Assembly (NCBI GenBank): GCA_963732375.1
Contig: CAVSZE010000015.1
Span: forward strand, 372,001 to 436,000
DNA from: RPQJ01 sp963732375
GTDB lineage: Bacteria > Pseudomonadota > Gammaproteobacteria > Steroidobacterales > Steroidobacteraceae
DNA length: 64,000 nucleotides
Direction of reading: 5' to 3'
Under the pieces are notes generated by a model. That model saw nothing but the letters and a program-made list of their open reading frames with translations, did not search any database and had not been told where the DNA came from. The position numbers and the translations under genes were made by a program. The stretch's first letter is position 1; each line of letters opens with the position of its first letter. This document shows positions 8,657 through 17,183 of this stretch, one piece after another.

Positions 8657-9901
8657 TTACCCCTGTTCATCGTCATCACCGGAGAATATGGAAACCGACG
8701 CGCCGGGCACGACACCGGTATGCCCGAGCAGGCGCGCGAGGTGCCGTCCGATCATCAGCTCTTCGTCGGCCGGGATTACGTAGGCCGCGACGGCCGACGT
8801 CGGCAGGCTGATGAGCCGACGCTGCGCGCGGTTTGCATCCTCGTCAAGCTCGACACCCAGCCAATTCGCGTCGCGGCAGATCCTTGCCCTCACCTCAGGC
8901 TGGTTCTCACCGACCCCGGCCGTGAAGACTACGGCGTCGAGTCCGCCGAGCGCTGCCGCCAGCGAGCCGAGTTCGCGACCAGCACGATAGACGAACACGT
9001 CGATCGCCAGCCGCGCGGACGGCTCGTCGCTCGCAAGCAGCACACGCATGTCGCCTGAAATTCCGGACATTCCGAGCAGCCCGGACTCCTGGTAGAGCAA
9101 TCGCTCGACATCGCGTGTCCCGTACCCGAGTTCGTCCTGCAGGAACAACACCACGCCCGGATCCAGCGACCCGCTGCGCGTGCCCATGGGCAGCCCATCG
9201 AGGGCGGTGAAGCCCATCGTCGTGGCGACGCTGCGGCAGTCGCGCATCGCGCACATGCTCGCACCGCTGCCGAGGTGGAAGGCGACGGTCCGCCCCCCGG
9301 CCGCGCGCGGGTCGAGGCGAGGCAATTCCGATGCGAGGTACTCGTAGGAAAGCCCGTGGAAACCATAGCGGCGCACACCCGCGTCGGCGAAGCGTGGCGG
9401 CAGCGCGAAAAGCTGGGCGACCTCCGGGACGCTGCGGTGGAACGAAGTGTCGAAGCAGGCGACCTGGGGCACGGTTGGAAGCACGCCGGCGACCTGCCGG
9501 ATAGCATCGAGGTTGTGCGGCTGGTGCAGCGGCGCGAGCGGCACGTAGCGATCGAGTCTCGCCAGCGTGGACGAATCCACGACGGTCGGCTCCATGAACT
9601 CAGTTCCACCGTGCACAACCCGGTGCCCGACGCCCGCGATCGGCGTGCCAGCCAGCTCCTCGCTTAGGAATTCAAGCAGCGACGCCAGCGCATCCGCGTG
9701 ACGCAGCGGCCCGTCCAACAGCACGCAATCAGCGACCACGGCCGGTCCGCGTGTTGCGACAAGTCGCGTCGCATCGTCAACGGTGTACACCTGCCCGCGC
9801 AGGCCGCGCTCGAGTGATTCCCCGGCGCGCTCGAAGGTGCAGAACTTGATGCTCGCGGATCCTGCGTTCAGGACCAGCAGGACCTCGCGCGAATCGGTCA
9901 C
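8657..9901 (-). CDS. ackA: Acetate kinase (acetate/propionate kinase family)
   Basis: A 414-residue acetokinase. Family signatures include VLNAGSASIKF near the N terminus, the GHRVVHGG arginine-containing block (about residue 90), FDTSFHRSVPE (catalytic Asp region, about residue 150) and YGFHGLSYEY. It interconverts acyl phosphate and ADP with carboxylate and ATP. The start is a GTG that overlaps the stop of the upstream phosphotransacetylase (GTGA), giving tight coupling with the enzyme that makes its substrate. Butyrate or propionate could also be substrates, given the unusual MaoC-Pta partner. Confidence 0.93.
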   Translation of the reverse strand: MTDSREVLLVLNAGSASIKFCTFERAGESLERGLRGQVYTVDDATRLVATRGPAVVADCVLLDGPLRHADALASLLEFLSEELAGTPIAGVGHRVVHGGTEFMEPTVVDSSTLARLDRYVPLAPLHQPHNLDAIRQVAGVLPTVPQVACFDTSFHRSVPEVAQLFALPPRFADAGVRRYGFHGLSYEYLASELPRLDPRAAGGRTVAFHLGSGASMCAMRDCRSVATTMGFTALDGLPMGTRSGSLDPGVVLFLQDELGYGTRDVERLLYQESGLLGMSGISGDMRVLLASDEPSARLAIDVFVYRAGRELGSLAAALGGLDAVVFTAGVGENQPEVRARICRDANWLGVELDEDANRAQRRLISLPTSAVAAYVIPADEELMIGRHLARLLGHTGVVPGASVSIFSGDDDEQG

Positions 9902-11295
9902 ACGGTTACCATCCCAGTGGCAGCCACACGCTTCCCGTGCGCCAGCAACTTGGCAACCGCCGCAGAGCCTATGCGCATCCGCACGTTGTCGGCGCGGCTG
10001 GTGAGCACGACCGGCACGCGCGCACCCAACACGATGCCCGCGCTGTCGGCGCCGGCAAAATACTGCAGCTGCTTTGCGAGCATGTTGCCCGCCTCGAGGT
10101 TCGGCACCATCAGGATGTCCGCGCGCCCCGCTACCGGGGAGCGGATACTCTTGGCACGCGCCGCGCGTGTACTCACCGCGTTGTCGAAGGCCAGCGGCCC
10201 GTCGAGCACCGCCCCGACGATCTGCCCGCGGTCCGCCATCTTGCAGAGCGCTGCGGCATCAACCGTTGAACGGATGTCGGGATTCACGGTCTCGATGGCC
10301 GAGAGTATCGCGACCCTCGGCTCGGCAAGGCCGAGCGCATGCGCGAGGTCGATCGCGTTCCTGAGGATGTCGGCCTTCACCGTCAGCGTAGGCTCGATGT
10401 TGATACCCGCGTCCGTGACGAACAACATACGCTCGTAGGCAGGCACGTCCATCACGAACACGTGGCTTACCCTTCGCTCAGTCCGGATCCCGAATTGCGA
10501 TGAAAGCACCGCACCCATGATTTCTTCGGTGTGCAGGCTTCCCTTCATCAGTGTTTCGACTTCACCGTTGCGCGCCAGCGCCACTGCCGCCGCCGCGGAC
10601 GCGTGGCTGTGCTCGGTGCCGACGATGCGAATACCCGACAGGTCCACGCCGTTGGCGGCAGCCACCGCGCGGATTCGCGCGACCGGCCCGACCAGCACCG
10701 GCGTGATGAGTCGTCGGCGCGCGGCCTCGATGGCGCCCATGAACGAATTCGTGTCGCAGGGATGCACGACGGCGCAACTGACGGGATCCAGCGGCTCACA
10801 GCGCTTCAGCAGGTGGGCAAATACGTCGTTGCGCCTGAGCATGATCTCCGGAGTGGCGATGTCGGAATAGGCGAGCCGTCGCCTGGGCGCCTCCACCACC
10901 ACCGTACCCCACAGCACGCGGCGGTCGGCCACAGTCGCCTCGGCATCGAACGTCACGAGCCCGGTCTCCGCATGCTTTTCGCGCACCGTGACCCTGACCG
11001 TGAGTTCCTCTCCCACCCAGATGCGGCCGTCGAACTCGAGCTGCTGCGAGACGATGCGGGTACCCGGACCGGGCAGGCGGCGCTCGAGCAGGCCTGAAAT
11101 CACCGCGCCCGCGCCGACCGCGTCCACGCAAAGCCCGCCGTCACTGGCGGCCATCTCGTCCTCGAGATGAAACGGCACGATTTCGCCAGTAACCAGCACC
11201 AGCGCCTCGACCTCGGCCTGCGTGAGCGCACGCTGCGCGCTCGCGGTGGCGCCAGGCTCGAGTTCCTCGAACGTGACGTTGCGATACGCGCTCAC
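9898..11295 (-). CDS. Bifunctional MaoC-like hydratase domain / phosphate acetyl- or butyryltransferase
   Basis: A 465-residue fusion. The first 150 or so residues are a hot-dog fold MaoC-like region (FHLEDEMAAS... and an IVSQQLEFDGRIWVGEELTV stretch). The remainder is a PTA/PTB phosphotransacylase domain, with FMGAIEAARR, TDAGINIEPTL and the DILMVPNLEAGNMLAKQL signature near the C terminus. It makes acyl phosphate from acyl-CoA for AckA next door. The start was set at GTG 11295, which overlaps the ALDH stop as GTGA; the frame is open further upstream but that part is antisense-like shadow over the ALDH gene. Whether the MaoC part is catalytic is not evident. Confidence 0.87.
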   Translation of the reverse strand: MSAYRNVTFEELEPGATASAQRALTQAEVEALVLVTGEIVPFHLEDEMAASDGGLCVDAVGAGAVISGLLERRLPGPGTRIVSQQLEFDGRIWVGEELTVRVTVREKHAETGLVTFDAEATVADRRVLWGTVVVEAPRRRLAYSDIATPEIMLRRNDVFAHLLKRCEPLDPVSCAVVHPCDTNSFMGAIEAARRRLITPVLVGPVARIRAVAAANGVDLSGIRIVGTEHSHASAAAAVALARNGEVETLMKGSLHTEEIMGAVLSSQFGIRTERRVSHVFVMDVPAYERMLFVTDAGINIEPTLTVKADILRNAIDLAHALGLAEPRVAILSAIETVNPDIRSTVDAAALCKMADRGQIVGAVLDGPLAFDNAVSTRAARAKSIRSPVAGRADILMVPNLEAGNMLAKQLQYFAGADSAGIVLGARVPVVLTSRADNVRMRIGSAAVAKLLAHGKRVAATGMVTV

Positions 11296-12785
11296 GAGAG
11301 ATCGATCCAGGTTGTCTTGAGTTCGGTGTACTTGTCGAAGGCGTGCAGCGACTTGTCGCGCCCTGTCCCCGACTGCTTGAAGCCGCCGAACGGCACGGTG
11401 ATGTCGTCGGCGTCGTAGCAGTTGACGTAGACCATGCCGGCACGCAGCGCCCGAGCCATGCGGTGGGCCCGCGTAAGGTCGCGCGTCCACACCGCCGCAG
11501 CGAGCCCGTAGATCACCGAATTGCCGACCTGCACCGCTTCCTCCGCGTCGTTTACCGAGATAGCGGCCAGCACCGGCCCGAAGATCTCCTCGCGCGCAAT
11601 CTTCATCCCGGGTGCCACCTCCGAGAACACCGTCGGCTCGACGTAGCATCCTCCGCTGTCGCGAAGCGCGCGGTTGCCTCCGGTGAGCAGCCGGGCGCCC
11701 TCGCCCTTCCCGGCGTCGATGTAGCCCATCACCGTATCGAGCTGCACGGCGTCGACGATGGCGCCGAGCCGCGTGGCCGGTTCGAGCGGATCGCCCGGCA
11801 ACAGCCTGCGCGCGGCCGCGACCACCTTTTCCAGGACCGCGTCGCGCACCGGCGCCTCGACGATCAGCCTGGAGCCCGCCGAGCACATCTCGCCCTGGTT
11901 GAAGAATATCGCCGACGCGGCCGCAGCCGCCGCGCGGTCGAGGTCAGGGCAGTCGGCCAGGATGATGTTCGGTGACTTGCCGCCGCACTCGAGCCATACC
12001 CGTTTCATGTTCGACCTGCCCGAGTACTCCAGCATCAGCTTGCCGGTGCGCGTCGAACCGGTGAAAGCGATGCAATCCACGTCCATGTGCAGTGCGAGCG
12101 CCTGGCCAGCCGTCTGGCCGAAGCCTGGCAGCACGTTGAAAACCCCGTCGGGAATTCCAGCCCGCGAGGCGAGTTCGCCTATGCGGATGGCCGTGAGTGG
12201 CGACTTCTCCGACGGTTTCAGGATGAACGAATTGCCGGCCGCGAGCGCGGGCCCGATTTTCCATGCGGCCATGATCAGCGGGAAGTTCCACGGCACGATC
12301 GCCGCCACCACGCCGATCGGCTCGCGGGTGATCAGCGCGAGTGCATCGTGCCCGGTGGGCGCCACTTCGTCGTAGATCTTGTCGATCGCCTCGGCGTACC
12401 AGGCAATGCAGCGCGCACTCGATGGAATATCCACCGCCAGGCTGTCGGAGATCGGCTTGCCCATGTCCAGCGTCTCGAGCAGCGCAAGTTCGTCACGGTG
12501 CTCGAGCAGCAGTTCGGCGAATCGCAGCAGCACTCGCTTGCGCTCGCGCGGCGGCTGCCGCGCCCAGCTGCCTCGCTCGAACGAGCGCCGCGCTGCCGCC
12601 ACCGCAAGGTCGACATCGGCCGTGCCGGTAGAGGCGACTTTGGCGATCACCCGCCCGTCGATCGGGCTCACGCAGTCGAATGTCGCGCCGGAAACGGCGC
12701 TGGCGTAGCGCCCATCGACGAATGCGCGGCCCTCGGGGACCAGCCCACGGGCGCGCTCGTGCCAGTTGATGTCGTTGATTGCCAT
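11292..12785 (-). CDS. puuC: Aldehyde dehydrogenase, probably gamma-glutamyl-gamma-aminobutyraldehyde dehydrogenase
   Basis: A 497-residue NAD(P)+ aldehyde dehydrogenase with complete active site: Asn167 in PWNFPL, Glu266 in LECGGKSPN and Cys301 in NQGEMCSAGSR. The FTGSTRTGK cofactor motif lies at about residues 241-249. PuuC oxidises gamma-glutamyl-gamma-aminobutyraldehyde. The length, the MAINDINWHERA-type start and the position directly after puuR support this. The ATG at 12785 was chosen over upstream in-frame starts, because the upstream extension would overlap puuR. A broader aminoaldehyde specificity is possible. Confidence 0.9.
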   Translation of the reverse strand: MAINDINWHERARGLVPEGRAFVDGRYASAVSGATFDCVSPIDGRVIAKVASTGTADVDLAVAAARRSFERGSWARQPPRERKRVLLRFAELLLEHRDELALLETLDMGKPISDSLAVDIPSSARCIAWYAEAIDKIYDEVAPTGHDALALITREPIGVVAAIVPWNFPLIMAAWKIGPALAAGNSFILKPSEKSPLTAIRIGELASRAGIPDGVFNVLPGFGQTAGQALALHMDVDCIAFTGSTRTGKLMLEYSGRSNMKRVWLECGGKSPNIILADCPDLDRAAAAAASAIFFNQGEMCSAGSRLIVEAPVRDAVLEKVVAAARRLLPGDPLEPATRLGAIVDAVQLDTVMGYIDAGKGEGARLLTGGNRALRDSGGCYVEPTVFSEVAPGMKIAREEIFGPVLAAISVNDAEEAVQVGNSVIYGLAAAVWTRDLTRAHRMARALRAGMVYVNCYDADDITVPFGGFKQSGTGRDKSLHAFDKYTELKTTWIDLS

Positions 12786-12795
12786 GACCAGGGCC

Positions 12796-13362
12796 TCAGA
12801 AAGTCGGCGGCGTGCTCGCGGAAATGATCTCGCAGGTCTCGCTGCCGTTGTTGCGGAATCGGTGCGGAATGGCGCTCGAGAAATAGTAGGCATCGCCGGT
12901 CCCGAGGACCCGGGTTTCGCTGCCCACCGTGAGTTCGATTCGGCCGCGTACGACCACGCCACCCTCCTCGCCGTCGTGTCGCAGCATGTCGGCACCGGTA
13001 TCGGCACCCGGCGCATAGCGTTCGTGCATCACCGACATGGCGCGATTCGCGCGGCGTGCCGCCACCAGCTTGAACGTGACGCTGAGATCACCGAGTTCCG
13101 CGAGTTCATCGGCCCGGTAGAAGACCTGTGGGCTGGCGGAGAGATCCAGCGTGAAGAACTCCGCGATGGACATCGGGATCCCGTCGAGGACCTTCTTCAG
13201 CGAACTGACCGACGGGCTGACCCGGTTCTGCTCGATCAGGGAGATAAGCCCGTTCGTCACGCCCGCCCGCTTGGCGAGTTCGCGCTGCGATAGTCCGTAG
13301 ATGGTGCGGACGGCGCGCAGATGGGCGCCTACGTCGATGGCGAGATCTGCCACGGTGTTCAA
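12796..13362 (-). CDS. puuR: PuuR-like XRE/cupin transcriptional regulator
   Basis: A 188-residue regulator. Residues 12-66 form an XRE-type helix-turn-helix (LRAVRTIYGLSQRELAKRAG, then NGLISLIEQN). The C-terminal half is a cupin sensor domain (about 108-180, with YAPGADTGADMLRHDGEEGG and PHRFRNNGSETCEI). In enterobacteria PuuR represses the puu genes and releases DNA when putrescine binds. Here it begins the minus-strand run with puuC 10 bases downstream and diverges from an omega-aminotransferase. It therefore probably controls both directions from the 13363-13468 spacer, but I could not identify a confident operator there. Confidence 0.9.
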   Translation of the reverse strand: MNTVADLAIDVGAHLRAVRTIYGLSQRELAKRAGVTNGLISLIEQNRVSPSVSSLKKVLDGIPMSIAEFFTLDLSASPQVFYRADELAELGDLSVTFKLVAARRANRAMSVMHERYAPGADTGADMLRHDGEEGGVVVRGRIELTVGSETRVLGTGDAYYFSSAIPHRFRNNGSETCEIISASTPPTF

Positions 13363-13407
13363 TATCCTGCACAGGGAGCGCCTAAGTGCCGGAAGTTTCG
13401 GTGCGAT

Positions 13408-13436
13408 TTGAGGCTGGTGTCAATTTTTCTTATCAT
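13408..13436 (+). promoter_or_regulatory. Probable sigma-70 promoter of the omega-aminotransferase gene
   Basis: TTGAGG (13408-13413) and TATCAT (13431-13436) are separated by 17 bases, a good match to -35 and -10 boxes. The site lies 32 bases before the ATG at 13469, within the spacer shared with puuR. PuuR binding nearby is inferred, not seen. Confidence 0.5.
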
Positions 13437-13468
13437 CTTCGGTTCTCTCCTCAATTCCGGACGGCCAC

Positions 13469-14797
13469 ATGTCCTCCAATCGCAGCCTCGACCGTGCCGA
13501 CCTCGAAGCCTTCTGGATGCCGTTCACGGCCAATCGCCAGTTCAAGGACAAGCCGCGGATGCTCGCGAAAGCCTCCGGCATGTACTACTGGACGCCGGAC
13601 GGCCGTCGAGTGCTCGACGGAGCCGCGGGGCTCTGGTGCGTCAACGCTGGGCACGGTCGCCGCGAAATCACCGAGGCCGTGAGCCGACAGATCGCCGAGA
13701 TGGACTTCGCGCCGGTGTTCCAGATGGGCCATCCGGGCGCATTCGAACTCGCGAACGAGGTCGTGCGCTGGCTGCCGGGCGGGCTCGATCACGTGTTCTT
13801 CACCAACTCGGGCTCGGAGTCGGTGGACACGGCGCTGAAGATCGCGCTCGCGTACCACCGTGTGCGCGGCGAGGGAACGCGAACCAGGCTGATTGGTCGC
13901 GAGCGCGGGTATCACGGCGTCGGGTTCGGCGGCATCTCGGTTGGCGGCATGGTCAACAACCGCAAGTTCTTCGGTGCGCTGTTGCCCGGGGTGGACCACC
14001 TGCCTCACACCCACGACCTCGCGCATAACGCGTACACGCGCGGCGAACCGACCCACGGCGCACAGCTTGCCGACGAACTGGAGCGCATCGTTGCATTGCA
14101 CGACGCAAGCAACATCGCCGCCGTGATCGTCGAACCGGTCGCGGGCTCGACCGGCGTGCTGATTCCGCCGAAGGGTTACCTGCAGCGACTGCGCGACATC
14201 TGCACGAAGCACGGCATCCTGCTGATTTTCGACGAGGTGATCACCGGTTTCGGACGAGTCGGCACGCCGTTCGCCGCACAGCATTTCGGCGTCACGCCCG
14301 ACATCATCACGATGGCCAAGGGCCTCACCAATGGCTCGATCCCGATGGGCGCGGTTGCGGTACGCACGGAGATATACGACGCGTTCATGAAGGGCCCGGA
14401 CAGCGCGATCGACCTTTTCCACGGCTACACGTACTCGGCGCACCCGATCGCCTGTGCCGCGGGCCTCGCGGCACAGCAGATCTACCGCAAGGAAGGCCTG
14501 CTGACGCGCGCGGCGGAAATCGGCGACTACTGGGCCGATGCCGTGCATTCGCTGAAGGGCCTGCCGCACGTGATCGACCTGCGCAACCTCGGCCTGATTG
14601 GCGCGGTCGAACTCGAGCCCATCCCCGGCAAGCCGGGTGCGCGCGGCTTCGACGTGTTCGTGCGTGCCTTCGAGAAGGGCCTGCTCGCGCGCGTGACGGG
14701 CGACATCATTGCGCTCTCGCCGCCGCTGATCATCGAGCGGCAGCACGTGGACGAACTGGTCGGAAAACTCGGTGACGCGATCAGGGAAGCGGCCTGA
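13469..14797 (+). CDS. Omega-amino acid (beta-alanine/putrescine)-pyruvate aminotransferase
   Basis: A 442-residue class III PLP-dependent aminotransferase. Asp255 (LLIFDEVITGFGR) and the PLP lysine Lys284 (TMAKGLTNGSIPMGAV) are in place. The N terminus (FWMPFTANRQFK...) and GRERGYHGVGFGGISVGG closely resemble the beta-alanine:pyruvate / SpuC-like group. Divergent transcription from puuR suggests a role in polyamine use, for example transferring the amino group of putrescine or a derived omega-amino acid to pyruvate. Beta-alanine is an equally plausible substrate. Full length. Confidence 0.88.
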   Translation: MSSNRSLDRADLEAFWMPFTANRQFKDKPRMLAKASGMYYWTPDGRRVLDGAAGLWCVNAGHGRREITEAVSRQIAEMDFAPVFQMGHPGAFELANEVVRWLPGGLDHVFFTNSGSESVDTALKIALAYHRVRGEGTRTRLIGRERGYHGVGFGGISVGGMVNNRKFFGALLPGVDHLPHTHDLAHNAYTRGEPTHGAQLADELERIVALHDASNIAAVIVEPVAGSTGVLIPPKGYLQRLRDICTKHGILLIFDEVITGFGRVGTPFAAQHFGVTPDIITMAKGLTNGSIPMGAVAVRTEIYDAFMKGPDSAIDLFHGYTYSAHPIACAAGLAAQQIYRKEGLLTRAAEIGDYWADAVHSLKGLPHVIDLRNLGLIGAVELEPIPGKPGARGFDVFVRAFEKGLLARVTGDIIALSPPLIIERQHVDELVGKLGDAIREAA

Positions 14798-14871
14798 CGC
14801 GGCGACGGAACCCGCCTGTCACGATTCAACGTTCCGCGAGCCTGCCCGCGGCCCCGCCAGCCTCGAAAAGA

Positions 14872-14903
14872 AACGCCCGGCCTCCTTGCGGAGGCCGGGC
14901 GTT
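14872..14903 (-). terminator. Rho-independent terminator between convergent genes
   Basis: A perfect 14-base-pair stem (left arm 14872-14885, right arm 14890-14903) with a 4-base loop TTGC. Read on the minus strand it is followed by TTTCTTTTCG, a good U-tract, so it best serves the TIGR02001-type gene. On the plus strand the tail is weak (GTTGTCACTT). Confidence 0.85.
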
Positions 14904-14934
14904 GTCACTTATGCGCCGAAGCTGCAGTCGAGGC

Positions 14935-15660
14935 CTATTCCGCGTCGTCCTTCCAGGGGAAGGTCGTCGAGATCTGGAAGATCGCGCGGGCTTCGCTGCT
15001 GAAGATGTTGTCCGGAGTGTTGACCGTGTTGTCCATGGTCTTGAGGTCGCTGCCGTCCACCCACTTGAGCGACATGTCGATGTGCTTCCAGCTGTAGGTC
15101 ACACCGACCGACCAGTCCATGTAGCTGCTCTGGCCGTAGAAGGCCTCTTGGATGCCGCTGCCGTTCGTGTAGCCCATGTGGCCCGTCAGGCCGAAGTTCG
15201 CCGGCAGCGGGTACTCGACATTGCCCTCGAAGTAGCGAGCGTTCTTGCCACTGAAACCAGCGTAGTCCGACGCATACCAGACCTTGGCCGAGAAGTACTT
15301 CCAGCCCAGCCCCGCGTAGTACTCGGGGTAGTTGCCACTGCTGGCGCTGACGTATGTGTAATAGGTCATGCCGAGGTCCCAGGTGATGGTGTCACCGCCG
15401 CCCCAGCCCGCGTAGTAGTCGATTTCGACATTCGGGTCGCCGGGGCCCCAGTCGATGTTGCTGGCCCAGATACCCATGTAGAACCCGGGGTCGGTCGAGA
15501 GATCGACACTGCCCTGGATCGCGGGATTCTGCGCAGTCTGCGTCACGCCGCGGAAGTCATAGTCGGTCGTCCCGGTAACGGTCGCGGAAAAGTCAGCCGC
15601 GTTCGCGGCGGCCGCAGTCACCAGCAGCGCAAGCGCTGCGATACTCGTGGTCAATTTCAT
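14935..15660 (-). CDS. TIGR02001 family exported beta-barrel-like protein
   Basis: A 241-residue protein with a clear signal peptide, probably cut after ANA (residue 21). The mature part opens with TDYDFRGVTQTAQNPAIQGS, the hallmark of the TIGR02001/Gcw_chp family of presumed outer-membrane proteins. It is rich in alternating aromatic residues (DYYAGW, YYTYV, WYASDYAG), as expected for a beta-barrel. Function is unknown; some relatives lie near ammonium transport genes, but none are seen here. The ATG at 15660 was chosen over an upstream in-frame start because the signal peptide begins there. It has its own terminator. Confidence 0.8.
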   Translation of the reverse strand: MKLTTSIAALALLVTAAAANAADFSATVTGTTDYDFRGVTQTAQNPAIQGSVDLSTDPGFYMGIWASNIDWGPGDPNVEIDYYAGWGGGDTITWDLGMTYYTYVSASSGNYPEYYAGLGWKYFSAKVWYASDYAGFSGKNARYFEGNVEYPLPANFGLTGHMGYTNGSGIQEAFYGQSSYMDWSVGVTYSWKHIDMSLKWVDGSDLKTMDNTVNTPDNIFSSEARAIFQISTTFPWKDDAE

Positions 15661-15965
15661 GGTGCACCCCAACGTTGCGTAAAAACAACAATCTAAGTCT
15701 GTTGACTGCCGAAATGGTAGCAGAATAGAGACCAGAAGCCTCTGCACACCCGTTCGCCATGCCTCGGATGGTGTAAGCACGATTCATGCCAAGCTGAATC
15801 CAACGGAAAAAGCGGACTTCCGCTGGAACGGCGCACCAAAACAGCGCAAGCGCCGCGGGCTGTTGCACCGGAATGTCCGTAGGTTCCGTGCCAGGCACCG
15901 GAAATAATTCGGTGCCCGGCACCGAATTATTCACCAGCTTCTGGGCGAACCGTCGGCAGCGGGCC
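15661..15965. other. 305-base intergenic region
   Basis: No supported gene lies here. It contains the promoter side of the TIGR02001-type gene, a low-GC stretch near 15661-15730 and two type A palindromes at 15884-15931. Short open frames crossing it lack ribosome binding sites and family similarity. Confidence 0.5.
15884..15931. repeat. Type A palindromic repeats, copies 2 and 3
   Basis: Two palindromes are joined end to end. The first, 15884-15903, is TTCCGTGCCAGGCACCGGAA with one bulged base. The second, 15903-15931, is a perfect 14+1+14 palindrome centred on GGTGCCCGGCACC. They lie between two minus-strand genes with no reading frame across them. Confidence 0.75.
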
Positions 15966-16346
15966 TCAGCCAGCTGCCGGCGGCTCGTAGATCGCGTAGA
16001 ACTTGCGCGCCGGTTCCAGGACCTCCCAGATCCCGCGAAATCCGGCCGGCATCACGAAGCAGTCTCCTGGCCCGAAGGTCCACGAGCGCCCGCTGTCATC
16101 GGAAATGCGCACCCTGCCCTCTGTCAGCACGCACAACTCATTCTCCGTGTATGAAACGTGCCAGGCGCCCTTACCGCTGCGCCAGATTCCGCCGAAGAAC
16201 CTTCCCGTATCGTCGGTGTAGAGATTGCGAACGTGCTGGTCCGGCACGGGGCTTCCGGCGACCAGCCGCGCCGGGTCCAGGCCGAGCGCTTCCTCGCTGC
16301 CGCCGAAATCGTCGACCTTGATCACCTCGGGTCCGAGATCGCTCAT
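15966..16346 (-). CDS. Cupin domain protein
   Basis: A 126-residue single-domain cupin. The beta-barrel motifs are recognisable: WHVSYTENELCVLTEGRVRIS (motif 1 region) and FGPGDCFVMPAGFRGIWEVLEP (motif 2). This is the layout of the DUF861/Cupin_3 group, often described as ureidoglycine aminohydrolase-like, although function in this group is mostly unknown. The ATG at 16346 has a strong GAGGAGG ribosome binding site 5 bases upstream, which decides it over an earlier in-frame ATG. It lies 50 bases from the phosphoribosyltransferase upstream and may be co-transcribed with it. Confidence 0.8.
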   Translation of the reverse strand: MSDLGPEVIKVDDFGGSEEALGLDPARLVAGSPVPDQHVRNLYTDDTGRFFGGIWRSGKGAWHVSYTENELCVLTEGRVRISDDSGRSWTFGPGDCFVMPAGFRGIWEVLEPARKFYAIYEPPAAG

Positions 16347-16396
16347 TACGGCCTCCTCGCGCCAGGTTCGGCGCTCGAGCGTAGCACGCGACGGCG

Positions 16397-17059
16397 TCAC
16401 CGCTGTTCGTGCAGGTCCTGCCCGGATGCGGCGAGCAACCGACTCACCTCGGCATCGGACGTCTGCTCGAAGTCCCTATACCACTGGCCGACGGCGCTGA
16501 AATACCGGGGCGTTTCCAGGCAGACGATTTCGTCGGCCAGCAACGCGATCCTGTCCCGCGCCTCCGCGGACGCAACGGGCACCGCTACCACGATGCGCGC
16601 CGCGCCCAGGCTCCTGAGCGCACGCACCGCGGCCTCCATCGTCGCGCCGGTGGCGAGCCCGTCGTCCACCACGATCGTGGTGCGTCCTGCGACGGCCAGC
16701 GCCGGCCGCAAGCCGCGGAATTCCAGCTCGCGTCGCTGCAGTTCCGCGAGTTCCCTGTGCCTGACCTGCTCGATGATCTCTTCACGGCCCACTGCGTGTG
16801 CCAGTACGTCTTCATTCAGCACGATTGCACCACCGCTCGCAATCGCACCCATCGCGAGTTCGGGCTGCCACGGCAGGCCGAGCTTGCGGACCACGAGCAC
16901 GTCTAGTGGCAGGGCGAGCTCATGCGCGATTTCGCTGGCAACGGGCACACCGCCGCGCGGCAAGCCGAGGACGATTGCGTCGCTTGCGCCGCTGAAAGAG
17001 ACCAGCGCCCGCGCCAGTGTGCGGCCGGCGTCCGCGCGGTCTGCAAAAATGCGCGGCAC
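16397..17059 (-). CDS. Phosphoribosyltransferase family protein
   Basis: A 220-residue type I PRTase. The PRPP-binding loop VVDDGLATGAT is at residues 130-140, and LGLPRGGVPVASEIA (31-45) is the stress-associated PRTase hallmark seen in ORFs resembling the mycobacterial DosR-regulon protein Rv0571c. The nucleobase acceptor is unknown, and several members of this group have no proven PRTase activity. The GTG at 17059 with GGAGA upstream was preferred to upstream ATG codons. It is divergent from an APH-like kinase and starts the cassette that also includes a PRPP synthetase, HPF and Usp. Confidence 0.82.
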   Translation of the reverse strand: MPRIFADRADAGRTLARALVSFSGASDAIVLGLPRGGVPVASEIAHELALPLDVLVVRKLGLPWQPELAMGAIASGGAIVLNEDVLAHAVGREEIIEQVRHRELAELQRRELEFRGLRPALAVAGRTTIVVDDGLATGATMEAAVRALRSLGAARIVVAVPVASAEARDRIALLADEIVCLETPRYFSAVGQWYRDFEQTSDAEVSRLLAASGQDLHEQR

Positions 17060-17183
17060 GTGGTTTCTCCGGTGACCAGGCCCCATGTTCCGCGGTGCCT
17101 GCAGGCCTGTCATTCGCGCAAGTACTTAGGTGCTATTCTGGACCGGACCCTGCGTGGCATGCACGCGCAGCGTAGTCGCACTC

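Noticed and set aside
11296..11886. N-terminal extension of the MaoC-Pta gene upstream of GTG 11295
   Set aside because: The extension overlaps puuC in another frame and reads as Arg/Gly-rich nonsense; the GTGA junction gives a normal MaoC start.
13451..14746. 431-codon open frame antisense to the omega-aminotransferase
   Set aside because: A high-GC antisense shadow; the aminotransferase on the plus strand has all active-site residues.
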